A program made the position numbers and the translations under genes. Below the pieces are notes generated by a model. The model saw only the letters and a program-made list of their open reading frames with translations, was not told where the DNA came from and searched no databases. From NCBI RefSeq assembly GCF_019175385.1, contig NC_083340.1:8692336-8756335 (forward strand): a stretch of 64,000 nt of DNA, given 5' to 3'. Below, one piece after another: positions 33,631 through 47,000 of this stretch (the stretch's first letter is position 1; every line of letters begins with the position of its first letter). Source of the DNA: Lycium barbarum. Taxonomy: Eukaryota; Streptophyta; Magnoliopsida; Solanales; Solanaceae.

Positions 33631-34336
33631 TTTCTAGTCAAAACATTACATAAATGCTTTAAATGTATTAGAGACTCAAAAGTTAGAAATTTCTTTTGTT
33701 AAAAATGATTTCTGATAGTAATTGAATGATCAGCAATGGTCGGATAATGCCAAGTGCCCTCGGAGGCACTAATTTTGTAATGCATAGTACTATTCCTGTT
33801 AAATAAAAAATAAAACGAGTTGGATTTTGCATGATGTGTTTAGTAACATGCTTTAGAATAGATTTGTTCTCTCATTTTTCCTTCTGTATTTTTTATGGAT
33901 ATGTCCTTCCAGATGTAAAGTATCCTGATATGCCAACTTATTAAATTATATATATATATTGAACATTAGGGAGGTTGGGGTAATGGAAAGGGGAAAATAG
34001 GGGACCTAGTAATTAAGAGTAGATATTAGAACATTAATCGCACCTCTAAATGCCTATTATAAGTCAAACCACAAATTAAAGTATATATATATATATATGC
34101 CCCCATCTAATAACATTTTTTCCGTATACTCATTCTTTTCACCATATTATATATTTGAACTTTTAAAATGCTATTCTTACACGTAGATGCTTTTTTAGTC
34201 CACATCCATTTCATAACATTGTTTATCCAGTCCCTTTAATTTGTTGCGCTTTTGATTTTGGTTAAATTAACAAAAGAATGATAGGAGTAATAAAAAGATA
34301 TTTGAATGTTAACGCTAGGTAAAAATTTGATGGGAA
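33631..34336. other. AT-rich intergenic stretch
   Basis: Short (TA)n runs at about 33946 and 34085. No gene or paired repeat recognised. Confidence 0.4.
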
Positions 34337-35116
34337 CCCTAATTTGGGCACGCTATTTAAGTAATATCCGTTTTTTTTTTTTTTGTGTGTGTATGAGTAT
34401 TCACCGCTTCTTCTTGCTCAGGCCCACATGTCTAAAATTTCAACCTTTTTTTTACATGTAGTTCACGATTGTATGCATGACTAAAGTGCAGGCATACTTG
34501 AATAAAAAAAGTGAGTTAAATTGGTTTGTTAGATTTGTTCTGCTTTTGACAAATTGATGATTGGGTTTATTCTTTATAATATATGGAACTTATGTTTCAA
34601 ATTTGAGCTTATTTAGAGTAGATTTGGGTGTTTAATCGTGTGTTGGATTATTGAAATTTGAAGAACAAATTATTATTTTTGTTCAGGCGCACATGCCTGA
34701 AATTTCAGCCCCTTTTTACATATATTTCAGTCATGTATGACTTTGGTGCAAACATACATGAAAGTTATTTTTGACAAAAAAGATTCAAACACACATGACT
34801 GAAATTTCAGCCTACTCTTACATGTACTTCAGTCATGTATGACTGAAGGTCAGGCATTCATGAAAAAATTCAGACGTACATGACTTAAAATTGAACCAAT
34901 TTTTACATGCACCTCAGTAAAAAATGTTCGAACTTTGCCTCAGCAAGTAACACCAAACATTAGGCGAAAACATCTGATGTTTGGCCTTCACAAGGCTACA
35001 CTTTCAGACCCGAATTTCTAAAGTTGCCAAACTTCGGTCGCGAAGTGGCTACTCGTGTAAAAAAGAAAAATATAAGGTGGATATTACTTAAATAGCGCGA
35101 CCAAAATAGAATATTT
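34337..35116. mobile_element. TIR element with internal CATGACTGAAATTTCAG repeats
   Basis: The left end contains CGCTATTTAAGTAATATCC (34351-34369) and the right end contains its exact complement (about 35079-35097), with poorer matches outside. The inside carries several degenerate copies of ACATG(A/C)CTGAAATTTCAG and TACTTCAGTCATGTATGACT, some inverted. No coding region. The outer limits and target duplication are not fixed. Confidence 0.5.
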
Positions 35117-35218
35117 GTGTACTTCTCCCCTACGCTAAAGATAGATGTAGAGTTCTCGGCCCACTTCTTTTCATCCCAAAGTTTATCGTCTCCCTCTCTT
35201 TGATTTGTTATGCTTTTC

Positions 35219-36126
35219 ATTTTTTTGTGCAGATTGCCCTTCAAAGGCACCGGTCTTTAAATTTTGCCCCTCAAATTGCTGGTCTTTAATTTTTGCTCTT
35301 CGCCTAATATCATGAGGTTTGGCGTTCGAACTTCGGCTCAATAAAAAATAAAAATAAAATCGCAAGGCAGAGTTTTGTAAAATTTCAACTGAGTAAAAAA
35401 AAATTGTCTTAATGCAAACCTCTACCTTAAGAGAGAGTTTTGCCTTATGCCTGAAGACAAACCTCCGCCTTAAGGAACAGTTTGCCTTATGCCTAAAGGC
35501 ATAACTCTGCCTTGCGAATCCAAACTCCACCTTCCGAATTTTTTTAAAAAGTTTTGACTGAGCAGGAGTTTGAACCCGGAATCAAGGGGTTTTAGCGAAG
35601 GGGAAAAATTAAAGACCACCCCTGAATAAGGAAATTCGTGCAAATTTTTTGTGCGGATTGCCCTTCAAATGCACTGGTCTTTAATTTTTGCCCCTCAAAT
35701 TGATGGTCTTTAATTTTCGCTCTTCGCCTAATACCATCAGGTTTGGGGTTTGAACCCCAGCTTAGTAAAAAAAAAATCTCAAAGCAGAGTTTCATAGCAA
35801 AGTTAGGTCTTATGGCAAACTTTTGCAAAATTCCAATTCAGTGAAAAGTTAGACCTGAAGGCAAAATTTTGCCTTAATGTAGAGTTTTGCTTATGCCTGA
35901 AGGTAAAACTCTGCCTTAAGTAGAGTTTGCAGTCAAACTCTACCTGATCAGGTTTGAGTCAAACTTTGCTAGTTCAGGTAGAGTTTGACTGCAAACTCTA
36001 CTTAAAGCAAAATTTGAAACTCTGCCTGAAGGGAACTCTGTCTTACGAATCCAAACTCTACCTTGAAAATTTAACAAAGGACAAAAATTAACGGCCACCA
36101 ATTTGAGGGGCAATCGTGCAAATGAC
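35219..36126. repeat. Two head-to-tail copies of a TIR-bearing repeat
   Basis: TTTTTTGTGC(A/G)GATTGCC, then CCTTCAAA(G/T)GCAC(C/T)GGTCT, starts at about 35219 and again at about 35644. Each copy later shows a partial inverted partner (AAATT(A)AGACCACC; AACGGCCACCAATTTGAGGG near 36090). Both contain short A/G-rich phrases with CTGAAGGCA and CTCTGCCTTA, and an AACCC(C/G)(A/G)-type motif like a tRNA B-box. No coding region. Confidence 0.55.
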
Positions 36127-36290
36127 CCCCGACTAATTCACTAAGTACCCACCCTAATGCAACCAACAAACTGTCCATCTGCTAATTTTAGAAGTGTTAT
36201 TAACATTTAAGTTGCTCATAAGTATCAACCTCTCACCGGCGTGGATCTTATTAAGAGATCATGAGTTCATCCAAACCCAATAGTTTGACT

Positions 36291-36516
36291 CTAAACTGTA
36301 TGTACTAAATTGTCATTAATAAGTAAAATTAATAAGCGTAGAACTCAGTAAAATAATCTACATTGAGACAAACTACCAAATTCAAATCCATAATGTTTAA
36401 ATTCTAAACTGTATGTACTAAATTGTCATTAATAAGTAAAATTAATAAGCGTAGAACTCAGTAAAATAATCTACATTGAGACAAACTACCAAATTCAAAT
36501 CCATAATGTTTAAATT
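36291..36516. repeat. Perfect 113-bp tandem duplication
   Basis: 36291-36403 and 36404-36516 are identical over their full length, from CTAAACTGTATGTACTAAAT to CCATAATGTTTAAATT. Perfect identity in non-coding, otherwise decayed DNA points to a recent event. Confidence 0.9.
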
Positions 36517-36533
36517 CGGGATCCATCTAGCAT

Positions 36534-36844
36534 AATAGCTTGTTTGGTGAAACTTTCAAAATCTGCTTATTTTAAAAAGTATTTTTTAAAAATAAAAAAA
36601 TAAATTTTTTGCAAAGTTATAATTGTGTTTGACTAATCAATTTCAAAAATACTTTTGGCAATATTAGAACGGTGTTTAGTGCACTAAGGTGACAGAAGTG
36701 TTTTTTGTGAAACGCCCTTTTAGTTAGCTTCTAAAAAAAACCTATGCTACTACGTGAAAACACTTATTTGTTTCTAAAAACTTGACCAAACACTTCTTGT
36801 CGTTAAAATAAGCACTTTGGGCTTCCCTGCGTGGCCAAATAGGC
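36534..36844. mobile_element. Probable MITE with AGCTTGTTTGG ends
   Basis: ATAGCTTGTTTGGTGAAAC on the left pairs loosely with the complement of GTGGCCAAATAGGCTAT on the right. The inside has inverted AAGT(A/G)TTTTTT-type blocks. The target duplication is unclear. Confidence 0.4.
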
Positions 36845-37772
36845 TATAGATGGTTTGATATCTAATCCTTTATTCACCATTGAATATTTTAACAAGATGT
36901 TTCAAAAGAAAAAATAACACAAAGACTTGAAAGAACTTTGAATGTTTTGGCAAATGAGAATCATGGAAGCTAGTTCTTTGTGTATATCTCAACATGTGTA
37001 AGCACTAATCTACTTTAGGTCTTTACAAAAGCTATTGTGCTTGGTTTACTTCTTTAATATATCCATATTTTTTTGCTATTTTTATTTTCAAGATAAAAAG
37101 TACAAATAATAATAACCTAAACTAAGGCCTAGCCGAAGAAAAATGAAGCATATAATGAAATGGGATCAAATTCAACACAAAATACAAGCCTCTGATCAAA
37201 GCAGCTTGATGCGTAGATCTAGTAAGGAATTTCTCTAGTTTTTTGCTCCATCGTCGTGGACTCTTCCAAGGTTTTCTCTTCATCCTAAAAAAGCCTTCAG
37301 GATTTCTGGATTGACTTGTGTCAACCTCTGAGAATATCTTTAAACAACTAAAAAAATGGGGCAGTCGCGGACTGCCTACATACTCCATTCGTCTATAGCT
37401 CAACGTTTTCAGTCTTTAATCTACAAATCTTCAGGTCCCTGAAAAATGTACACCACATAACCTTTTCATATTCCTTTACAAAAGATGAGAAAACAGGCAT
37501 GGAAAATATAACAAGATTAGGTCTCCAGTTAAACTATATCATTAGCCACTGTGTGCACTGAGGCAGAGAGGAGACTTCTGAAGGTGTGATTTTGGTATCA
37601 GGCCTAATTGAGTGCATAATAGTGTTTAAAGGGTATATTTAAACAGTGTTTAAAGGGCAATTAAATAAAAAATATTAACTAGAGACCGACCTTGTCTGGG
37701 CAACGAGTTGAAACGTAGCCATTCGGTTGTTTTCCAAAACTTAAGTGGAAGTAACAGCTACGAAATAGAAGT
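36845..37772. other. Region downstream of the ORP gene, no gene recognised
   Basis: No gene is recognised. A 93-codon - strand frame (37122-37403) shows no motif. It may include part of the ORP 3' UTR or its downstream flank. Confidence 0.35.
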
Positions 37773-37911
37773 GTTAAAAGCTATGTTGCTCAGACTCTGT
37801 AGAAATGTTGCCGGGTGTGTGTCGGATGCTCCAAAGATGGTGCAATTTTTGGAGGATCTGACATGGGTGCGACAACATTTTGGGAGATTCTAAGCAAACA
37901 TAGGTTAAAAG
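37773..37911. mobile_element. hAT MITE (123 bp) with perfect 8-bp TSD, just beyond the ORP stop
   Basis: The element at 37781-37903 runs CTATGTTGCTCAGACTCTG to AGCAAACATAG. It is flanked by GTTAAAAG on both sides (37773-37780, 37904-37911), as for hAT elements. Its centre is an inverted pair (TGTCGGATGCTCCAAAGATG against TTTTTGGAGGATCTGACA), so RNA from either strand would fold as a hairpin. A second copy lies in ORP intron 3 (42783-42903). It begins about 100 bp past the ORP stop codon, so it is probably in the 3' UTR. Confidence 0.85.
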
Positions 37912-38003
37912 TGTGCATAATTTAAGTAGAATGTATGTCTTGACATGAGATGGGCAATGTTCGTGAAAAGCAGTTTCTCGAAACTTATATACCTTCTAAA
38001 ACA

Positions 38004-41000
38004 TCAGGATCCTTCAAAGGAGCTGAGGAGATCTTGGTCAATCTCACCGAAAATATTCGGGCAGCAATCCCAAGTACCCATCTCCCTTGCCTCCCAGTAA
38101 CCACCCGTATACCGGAAAGTCCCATCATCACCTTCTCTCTGAAACCATCGTGGTCTCCAACCATTCTCTTGTAATTTTCTGGACTGTAAGGACACAGAAA
38201 GTGCTTTTTTTAGACACATACAGAATAAAGATTCAAAAATTTATAATATTAGCTGAAAGCTTGCTATATGACAGTTTCAAGATTTTACGGAACTTGGGAG
38301 GAGGATTACAGGGCCTCAAACTCCCAAATCAATTAAAGTGAAGTACTCGATCCGTAAATTCAATATCATCTCTTAGAAAAAGTGTGCTGGAGATTTGATT
38401 GCATATAATGTAAGCCTAAATACATAATATACTGTCTACCAAACTCCGCTATCCAACTGTTTTCTGCATAATTATACTATACAAAATGCTAAAGCCTATT
38501 GATTGCTAAACTATTGCTTCCAGACAATAATGATTAAGAAGATTACAGGGTCCTAGTTGTTAAATATTAATGCTTTCTGCATGTTTCTCAACAAGTCATG
38601 TTGTGTCCACAGGAAATAGTTTCTCAGAGTAGAATTCAGAACAATTAAAAGTAACCTTAGTAGGTGAGCTTGTTTATACATTCTAGTTTCTGGCTGGCAT
38701 TATACCGACTATAAAATCACCTAGGTGAAATCGATATAGTTCACCTTAGTAAGACGATGAATAAGAGATCAAAAGATCAGTACGAGATTCTGAAACTACA
38801 TTGAAATAGATGCATTCTGAAGGATAAGTAATTCACTGGGAGGTATATAGGACCTGTATTTAAGAAGAAACCTAGGCCTGAGGATACAACTTTGTGATTC
38901 CACTGATAAGAGTGACAAATCCAATGAGATGGTCAGACACCCAAGAAGTTGAGTTATCAGATCGACAACTTTGAAGACTAAATAAGAATGATAAAGAGTC
39001 AAAAAAGAATGCGTACATCGAAAAAGATGAGGAGACTCAAGTGGAAGCAGACATACCATTCTCTGTCGTGTCTCTAACCGCAACTTCTCTGAATTTGCCT
39101 TGTCATATTCCCCATTCTCCAGATGTCGCTGATCGGGTCTAAGTCTTGAATCTGTAGGTGGGAGCTTCTCCTTTATTATCAAAACACGCAGATTAGACAA
39201 GCTATAAACGACAATTAGCTTAACATAAAGAGGAAGTTGATCATTCACGTGAAGATTTCATTTACACTCTGTCGTACCTTAAGTCCTGGTGTTAACTCAT
39301 TCAGTGTAATAGCAAAAGAAGACAAGTTGTATCGAGTGAGATTTGGGGGTGGATTATTCCTTCTCCACAATAAGGATGAATCAGATGAATCCTTAGGCTT
39401 GCTGGCCCATTCTCCATTCACATAGTACATGCTCTCATTCCACTTTCCAAATAATGTTGCAACTTTCTTTCCGGAGACATCTTCAACAAATCCATGAACC
39501 TGTAGAGTCAGTTTGCATTTTGAATTATCCGGCCAATAATACAACAAAATTTAGATATATAGAAATAAGATGTTAAATTAATTATAGGATTTCTCCTCAT
39601 TTACCTGATGAGGATTACGCTCGATAATAGATGGCTCTTTGAACTTGAGCTTGCATGAGTGCTGACGATTTCCACGTATATGCATTAACCCATGATGATC
39701 ACAATATATCTTACCAAGGATAAGATTATAAATACTTGTCGTGACCTGAGGATATCAAAGTCTCAAATTAAACAAACAGAACATGAACTTCAATAGCAAC
39801 CAAACTAGCTTGTAAACTGCTCATTGATCAGCGTGAGGTTCTCCTACCTTGCTCCACTGGAAGATCTCCCCATCGTCGAATTCTAAGGTTAGTGTTCCAA
39901 CAGGATCAAGTTGAATTGATCTTCCCCAAAATTTTGACTTAAGATTACTGTCAGCCCAGAATTTCCATCCTCTACCTTCACAGTGACAGGCAATAAGTGT
40001 TGGGTGATGACTTACCTGTTTCAAGAATCGGCTAATTACTACCATAATATCAACTCATTGCAATCAGAGAGTTAGATAAGAAATTCCAGCTTCAACTTCC
40101 CCTGTTCCAAACTAATTCTTTCTTCAGTAAGATAAAACTACCAAGTGCGCCTATTGCTTTTTCATAGTAATTCACTTTGGTAGCAAAAGCTAAGAAAATG
40201 TAAGATGCTTTGTCGTCATCATTCTCTCATACGATGTTTATTTCTTTTATCATAAAAAAACTTTCCATAGAATAAGCTCCCTCAAGTTCTTAAGAAAAGA
40301 AGTTGACAAAAGTCGAATTGCAATGGAGTTACGTGACCGACCTAGCATGTTGAAAATATGTTGCACCCTTTAATCTCAACATGTTATGTCCAATCCGATC
40401 TATATGTAGGACTATTGGCACTACGATGAAGAAACATATACAGTTATTTAAGGCCAGCTCGTTGACTAGCAAACATAGAACTCACTTAGAAAAAAACTTC
40501 TCTCTTTATCAACAGTATCTTCAAAAAAAGATCCAGTATGGATTACGCGAAAATTGTTTGACCACAAACTAAGTTTATTGCAAGGGAAGTTGCATGCACA
40601 AATATAAACTTAGGACCTCTAGAATCAATTCAATAAATAACAGCCCTATATATTCTTGATAAAATACCTTCTCCGAGAAAAAGCGGACTCCTTTCTCGGG
40701 AAAATCAGCTTCATAAGTTTCCCCAAGCAAAGGATTGAAAGGTTTACAATGTCGGCCTTCAGTTGAAGCATAACCAGACACAGCAAAAGCAGCAACATTT
40801 AGAATTCTTAAAAGGCTGTTCCCCTGGAAGAGCAGGACAATTCGAATGATGATCAACATAAAGCACCATGTAAAATTGGAAAAAACCACTAATAAAGCCT
40901 GCTCCTTGGAGAGAAAGGAAGTTTATATAAACCTTTAGGGGGAAAGCTAGACACATAGAAGAATAAAAGCAACAGTCCTGCTTCAGCACAACGTACAAAG

Positions 41001-44000
41001 TGGAAAATTCGGCTCATACACGTAATATCAAGTTTAAACCTTAGCTGCCATTTGAAGACTAGTATATTATCTTAAAAAGATTAAAATTTGTGTTCTGAAA
41101 CAATTATTCCAAAAAAGATGCATTCTGACATAAAAAAGAATATCTAGCAATTAAGAGTTAGCATCTTTGCAGTCAGAAGTATACAACCAGTGACTGCCCT
41201 AACAAAAGAAGTTTCACTAATTACAATTCCCTTTTTTTCCTTTTGATGGAATGATTAAGGGAGAGATAGCAGATAGACTTCTTCTGCACCTCTCAATAAC
41301 TAAAACATTTATCTAATAGAAAAACTTAAAAGTTTTTGAAAGACCAAAAAGAGAAGCATACTTGTTTTTTTTTTTTTTTTTTTTTTTTTTTGATAAGGAG
41401 AGAAGCGTACTTATTTTGCTACTTGAATACGTGATGTGGCAAGTAACAAATTAGCTGTGAATACTATTCAAGCAATATCAACTTCATGTAATCACTAATT
41501 TAGAAGAGCCTGATAAGCAACTTCTCAAGAAAGCAAGAAGTTAAACACATATGCCTAGTCATGTTCTCATAGTAATAAGAGATGAAAGTAATAAAGTTTG
41601 TACCGATTTTCCATGTTCATATGCTCTATCTAAAAGATAGGAGTACTCTAAATCTTCAAAGCACTTCTGCAGGGATGAAATTGGCTCGTTGAAATACACT
41701 GGCAGGCAAACTCGTGTTAGATCCTTCCCGACATTGTCTTTGATCATAGACCAAAGACTAACCCCCTTCTCTTTTTCAACTGGATCTGGCAGCTTAGTTC
41801 TGCGTACAACTTGTGCATGTGCAGATGCATCAACGGTATTGTTTGCCATGTTGTCCACAACTACTGACCCGCCAGATATATGAAGTTCAGAGAAACATTC
41901 ACTTGCGTCAAGATAGTTGGCTTCCTCTTCATCTGACGCTTCATCAAGCTCTTGTTTCTCAATATCATCAGGCGATTCAGTTGTACTCCATTCTGAAATT
42001 AAATGTACGAGGTCAAATGATGTGCATACACCCAACACTTCCACATAACAGTTTGTACCTTTTTGACTAAAAAAACATACATCTAGGAATTGAAAGGTTC
42101 TCGTCCCTTGTTGAGTTGTTTGACCAAAGGCTAACACAAGTTTTCCGGAGTAACGTACAGCTTTCAAATATTTTAAGATATTCAATGTATTATATTTAAG
42201 AGGCTAAGCTCCTTTAGACGAGAGAAATGTTTCTCATGGGCCATTGAGATAGAACCATATGGCTATATCAATTTAGGCCTATTATTACCGTTCTTTCGTA
42301 GTGCCTGTAACTGATTTAGCTGACCAATGATCATGAAAATATATTTGCGCAACTTTCATTTAACCATTCAAATAAAAAAACATTGACAAGGAATTGTGAA
42401 GATAGAGTTATCTTTTGATAAATAGATAAAAGCAGGCGCGACCTTGTAGTTCTCTGTGCAAGACAGATGGAAAGTGAAGTGGTAAATGGGCCAACTATTA
42501 GATTCTGCATGCAAACATCTGATGTCTCCGCCCCATAACGACTGATAATGTTTCAGCAAGGCCAACTTTTGTAATATTGCCTTGATACAATCAGGAAAAG
42601 GAATACCCTCAAAAATCTTATTTATATGACATTTATCCAATTTCAGAATGTTCCGAAATACGTGACATTAATCCACAAATAATATTACTCTACATAACTT
42701 TCACGCCTTTAAAGAAGTATTTGGGTAAGGTGATTAGATAGGACATGGCGCAGTTTTAGCTTAACGAGGACATAAGATTAGACTCTGTTGCTCAGACTCT
42801 CCAAAAATGACGCCGCACCTGTGTCGGATCCTTCAAAAATGCAGTACTTTTGAAGGATCCGACACGCACCAGCGTCCATTTTTTAAGAGTCCGAGTAACA
42901 TAGACCTTAGATAGGAGGTTGTGGAGGACTAGGATTAGGGTAGAAGGCTAGCAGCTGTAGAACAACAGCTTATCCTTCCATACTAGTGGTCATAGTATCA
43001 CTCTTGTAGTTCCCTGTCTTTCAATTTCTGTTACTATGTGCTGCTTCTTGTACTTTGGTATTCGTATTATTTTGTTGTAGCTATTGTTCCTTTTCAAAAT
43101 GCTTTGACATGCTTCCTATAGTATATTGCCATGACTTTTTTTTTCGAACTGCTTTCATTTGCCACGACTTCTTTTTCGGAACTGCTTTATTTTACTTCTC
43201 CTTGAGCCAAGGGACTATCGGAAACAGCCTCTCTACCTCCCAAGTTAGGGGTGAGGCCTGCATACACTCTACCCTCCCCAAACCCCACTTGTGGAATTAC
43301 ACTGGATATGTTGCTGTAATTTTAAACTACAATCTTAACCCCTATGTTCGTCAAACAATGTCATATAACAGCTTTGAAAAGGGTGTATTTGAGCAGGAGA
43401 GTATGAGAAACAATTTAAAGAAGTTACTCTTGTTTGCAGCAACTAAAATTATGCAAAAATTCATAGGATCTTCCAGTTCTATTAATATACAAGATAAATT
43501 CAGCATCTTGAACATATTATGTGAGGGACAGCAACTGAAATATTTTAGTGATGCGTGGCAGAATTCCAGTACATCATCAACAAGAAAAACTTGGTGTAAC
43601 CTGGAGCAAATAATTTGCTGAATCTCTAGCTCTTTACAACAACTACGAGGTCAGCATAATATAGTGAAACAGAGCTGATAGACAATGAGACCATAAATCA
43701 GAAAATATCAACAGAATTGAAATGCAACCAGAACCGAGTTTTTCCCCTCTAAGAATACTAGCATTTCAGCTGCAATATGCTTCAGAAAAGGGAATATTAC
43801 TGGAAGATAACCTCAAAATTTTGCACTCATTCAAATTATAGTTCATCTAATATCATGGGCCTAGAAAGCACAATGTGCAACGATTTGTCAAAAGTTGAAG
43901 ATACTTTTAAGGGAAAGATATTTTTGTTTCCTTGTTTTGCTTGCTTAATAGTACCTGTACAGGTAGAAGTAGATGAAGTATATGTATAACATACCGCTGT

Positions 44001-47000
44001 ACTTGCCACGCCCTAAACTGGAGAATTGCTTCATCAGTTGGAATTCACCGTCATGAACCCCGGAAGCTTCACCTTCGATGTTAGCTGCCTTCAGAAGCAA
44101 AACTTATGCCATTTAGAGATAGTGGAGCTCATTTTTACAGCAATATGCAAATCATGGAAACAGAGTTAAAACATGCTACATGACTGCATCAAAATTGATA
44201 TGGATCAGAGGTCCAGAAATAGTACTTTATTTATTCAACTCAAATATGAATCCAAGCAGATGAATAAACTCAGTATGACCAACCCAACTTATTCATCTTG
44301 CAAAGTGACCCCAGTGAAATCTTTCATAAGTTTTAAACTAAAGAAACACATAATTGACAAAGTTTCATGGAAATCTGTGTAAAAAGATAATGAAAACTCA
44401 GAGAGGCTATGGAATAGGGAACAGGTAGAGAACACTCGTTTGGGAGATACATCTGCCTGGCGCTTAACATAAAACACAACCAGACTATTTTAGTTTTAGA
44501 TGAGTGTACATTGAACTTGTATATGTATACATAACAATAGAAACTGCCAATGAATCTTCTTCTCTTTCTTTATCTCTCAATAAAGAACACTGGTCGTCAA
44601 TTACTAAAAGAAGATTTGCAGTAGTCTTTCAAATTTATTCTGAAGCAGTAAAGCAGGTCATACAAAATGAAGATGTTATTACAGACGAAGATGTAACAGA
44701 GTTGAAATAGGATGGTTGAAATGGAAAATTGCTACTGGGGTGTTATGTGATGGGATATCTCCTAAAGTTAATGGCACGTTTTACAAAAATAGTTATAAGA
44801 TCAACAATGTTATATGGGAGTGAATGTTGGGCCGCTAAAGTCCAACATATTCACAAGATGAGTGTAGTAGAGACGAAGATGCTAAGAGGGATGTGCAGTA
44901 ATACAAGATTAGATAGGATTAAAGATGATCACATTTGGCAGAAGGTACAGGTAGTACAGTTCGATGATAATTAGAGAGGAGGTCGCTGTGATGGTTTAAT
45001 CAAGTTCTGCATGATAATTTGAGAGAAGGTAGCTTGAGATGTTTTAATCAAGTTCTGCTCTAGAGGACCAGTATATAGGCGTGAAGCCAAACTGAATCAA
45101 GTTATTAGAAGAGAATAAGGAAGACCTAAGATCACATGGAAAAAGAAGTCTCAAGGGACTCACAATCTCTTGGAATTCATACTGACCTAGCAAAAACTAT
45201 GACATAACCAGGGCGAGGGGAGGGAGGCAATACTCCAATACCAATCAGTTGGGAATATGTTCTAGCGATATTTCGTAAGTTTACTTTAGGTTTTATGTTT
45301 TCTAGGAATTTTGAATTAGGATTTATATGCTAATAGACAATATAAAGGATTCCTACTAAGTTTTACTTTTATTTAGTATAGTATTGATCTAAAGTAAGTT
45401 TAAATTGAGCAACATGGTTAGTGGAGGTTCATATAGCCGACTCAACATGCTTAGACTTGAAGCGTATGTTGTTATTCCTAGTGAGTGGGAGCAACCCATT
45501 AATTGCAATTGGATTCATCTTGAGAAGACACAAACCTTATAAGAGCCATAGAGGAAACAAAAAGTAACAAAGCTAATATTAGAAGTCACAACAGCAATGT
45601 ACATTTGAAACATTCGTTTCTGATGTGACCAGATAATCATTCTAAACATTACAATCTAAGCCACTAAGGATCTGAGTTCGCAGATGATCGAGAGAAAGCA
45701 TAGTACCAAAGATGATGCACAAAGGACTTTCTCATGGCATTAAGCCTAGCTTTACCCAAAAGTAAGAGAGACTAATATTCCAGTAATATCAAATAAAATG
45801 GATTAAGCTATAGTCCTTATTAATTTGCATGCATGGTTCCATTTACTTCCATGTGTACATTATGAGGATAATGTAATAAAGTTACCTCCAACTGTCTTAA
45901 CGTGTCCAGCAAATTGGAGCGCTCCTCACAAAGACTCTTAAGTTGTCCTTTAATTTCTGAAAACTCCGAGAGCATGATCTGCTCACAGTCCTTGACAAGT
46001 CCCTCACCAATGCCCTCATCAAGCAACCGTTTTTTCAATCTTTCAGTAGATATAGATACATCATTTTGCAAAAGGTTGAGATTATCATTCAAAGGTCTCA
46101 ACTGAAGAAGATTTCTTGTTGATATCAAAGCTTCTATCCAGGCAGCCCGTTCTTTCTTTGAATTTGTCCTCAATTGAAGAGATTTGGTAGCTGTATATAT
46201 GTAGAATCGCCTGTCATCAGACCTGCTCTCACGGAATGATGACACCTGTAAGGAATCCACCCAAACATCTCAAGGTTAATGGCAAAAGCATTTTTTACAT
46301 TTGGTACGACGGAAATCATTTTCGGGAAAAAAAAAATCCTTGGAAATGTTTGGTCATTAAGTGAAAAATACTTTTGGTAAAAAAGAAAAGTATTAAGTAG
46401 AAAATAATACTATTAGCAAATCGAAGAGTGCTTTGGTGAAACTTTTTTGTGCTAAAGATTAGTAATAGTAGTTGAAGCAGGTAATATATAAAGTTAAAAG
46501 TCAAGTAAGTTTTATGGAAAATGACTTATGTCCATAATTGAAGGAAGTCATTTATCCTCAATTTGATGGAATGTATTTTCCTTTGTAAACATCTTCTATC
46601 AACCATATACAAAAATATAGATCAAAATATCTAGACAATGAAAGAAAATTCATTGTACTATCAATTTCTACTGCTCCAAATATAGGTCAAAGATATTTAG
46701 GCAATTAAAGAAAAGAGGTCACTGCTAGTCTATTACACAACTGGCAATGCCATTAAGAAGGCTACATATATCAAGACATATATATAACAACGCGTTAAGA
46801 AACTGGGATAATGATACATCAACAAGTACATCTAGAAACATCTGATGCAAGACAACCTAGAATAGATGGCATGAGAACTGACAGATCAAGACAGCAAAAA
46901 CTATGACCAAACACAACTCCACTTATAACTCCAACTTCAAAATATCAAATAAAGTGAAAAATATTTGATCTTCATGGCCAAACGCCTACTAAACCTCTAG

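Noticed and set aside
38996..41998. Plus-strand frames overlapping the ORP exons
   Set aside because: They are shadows of the - strand exons, whose splice sites and family motifs are clear.
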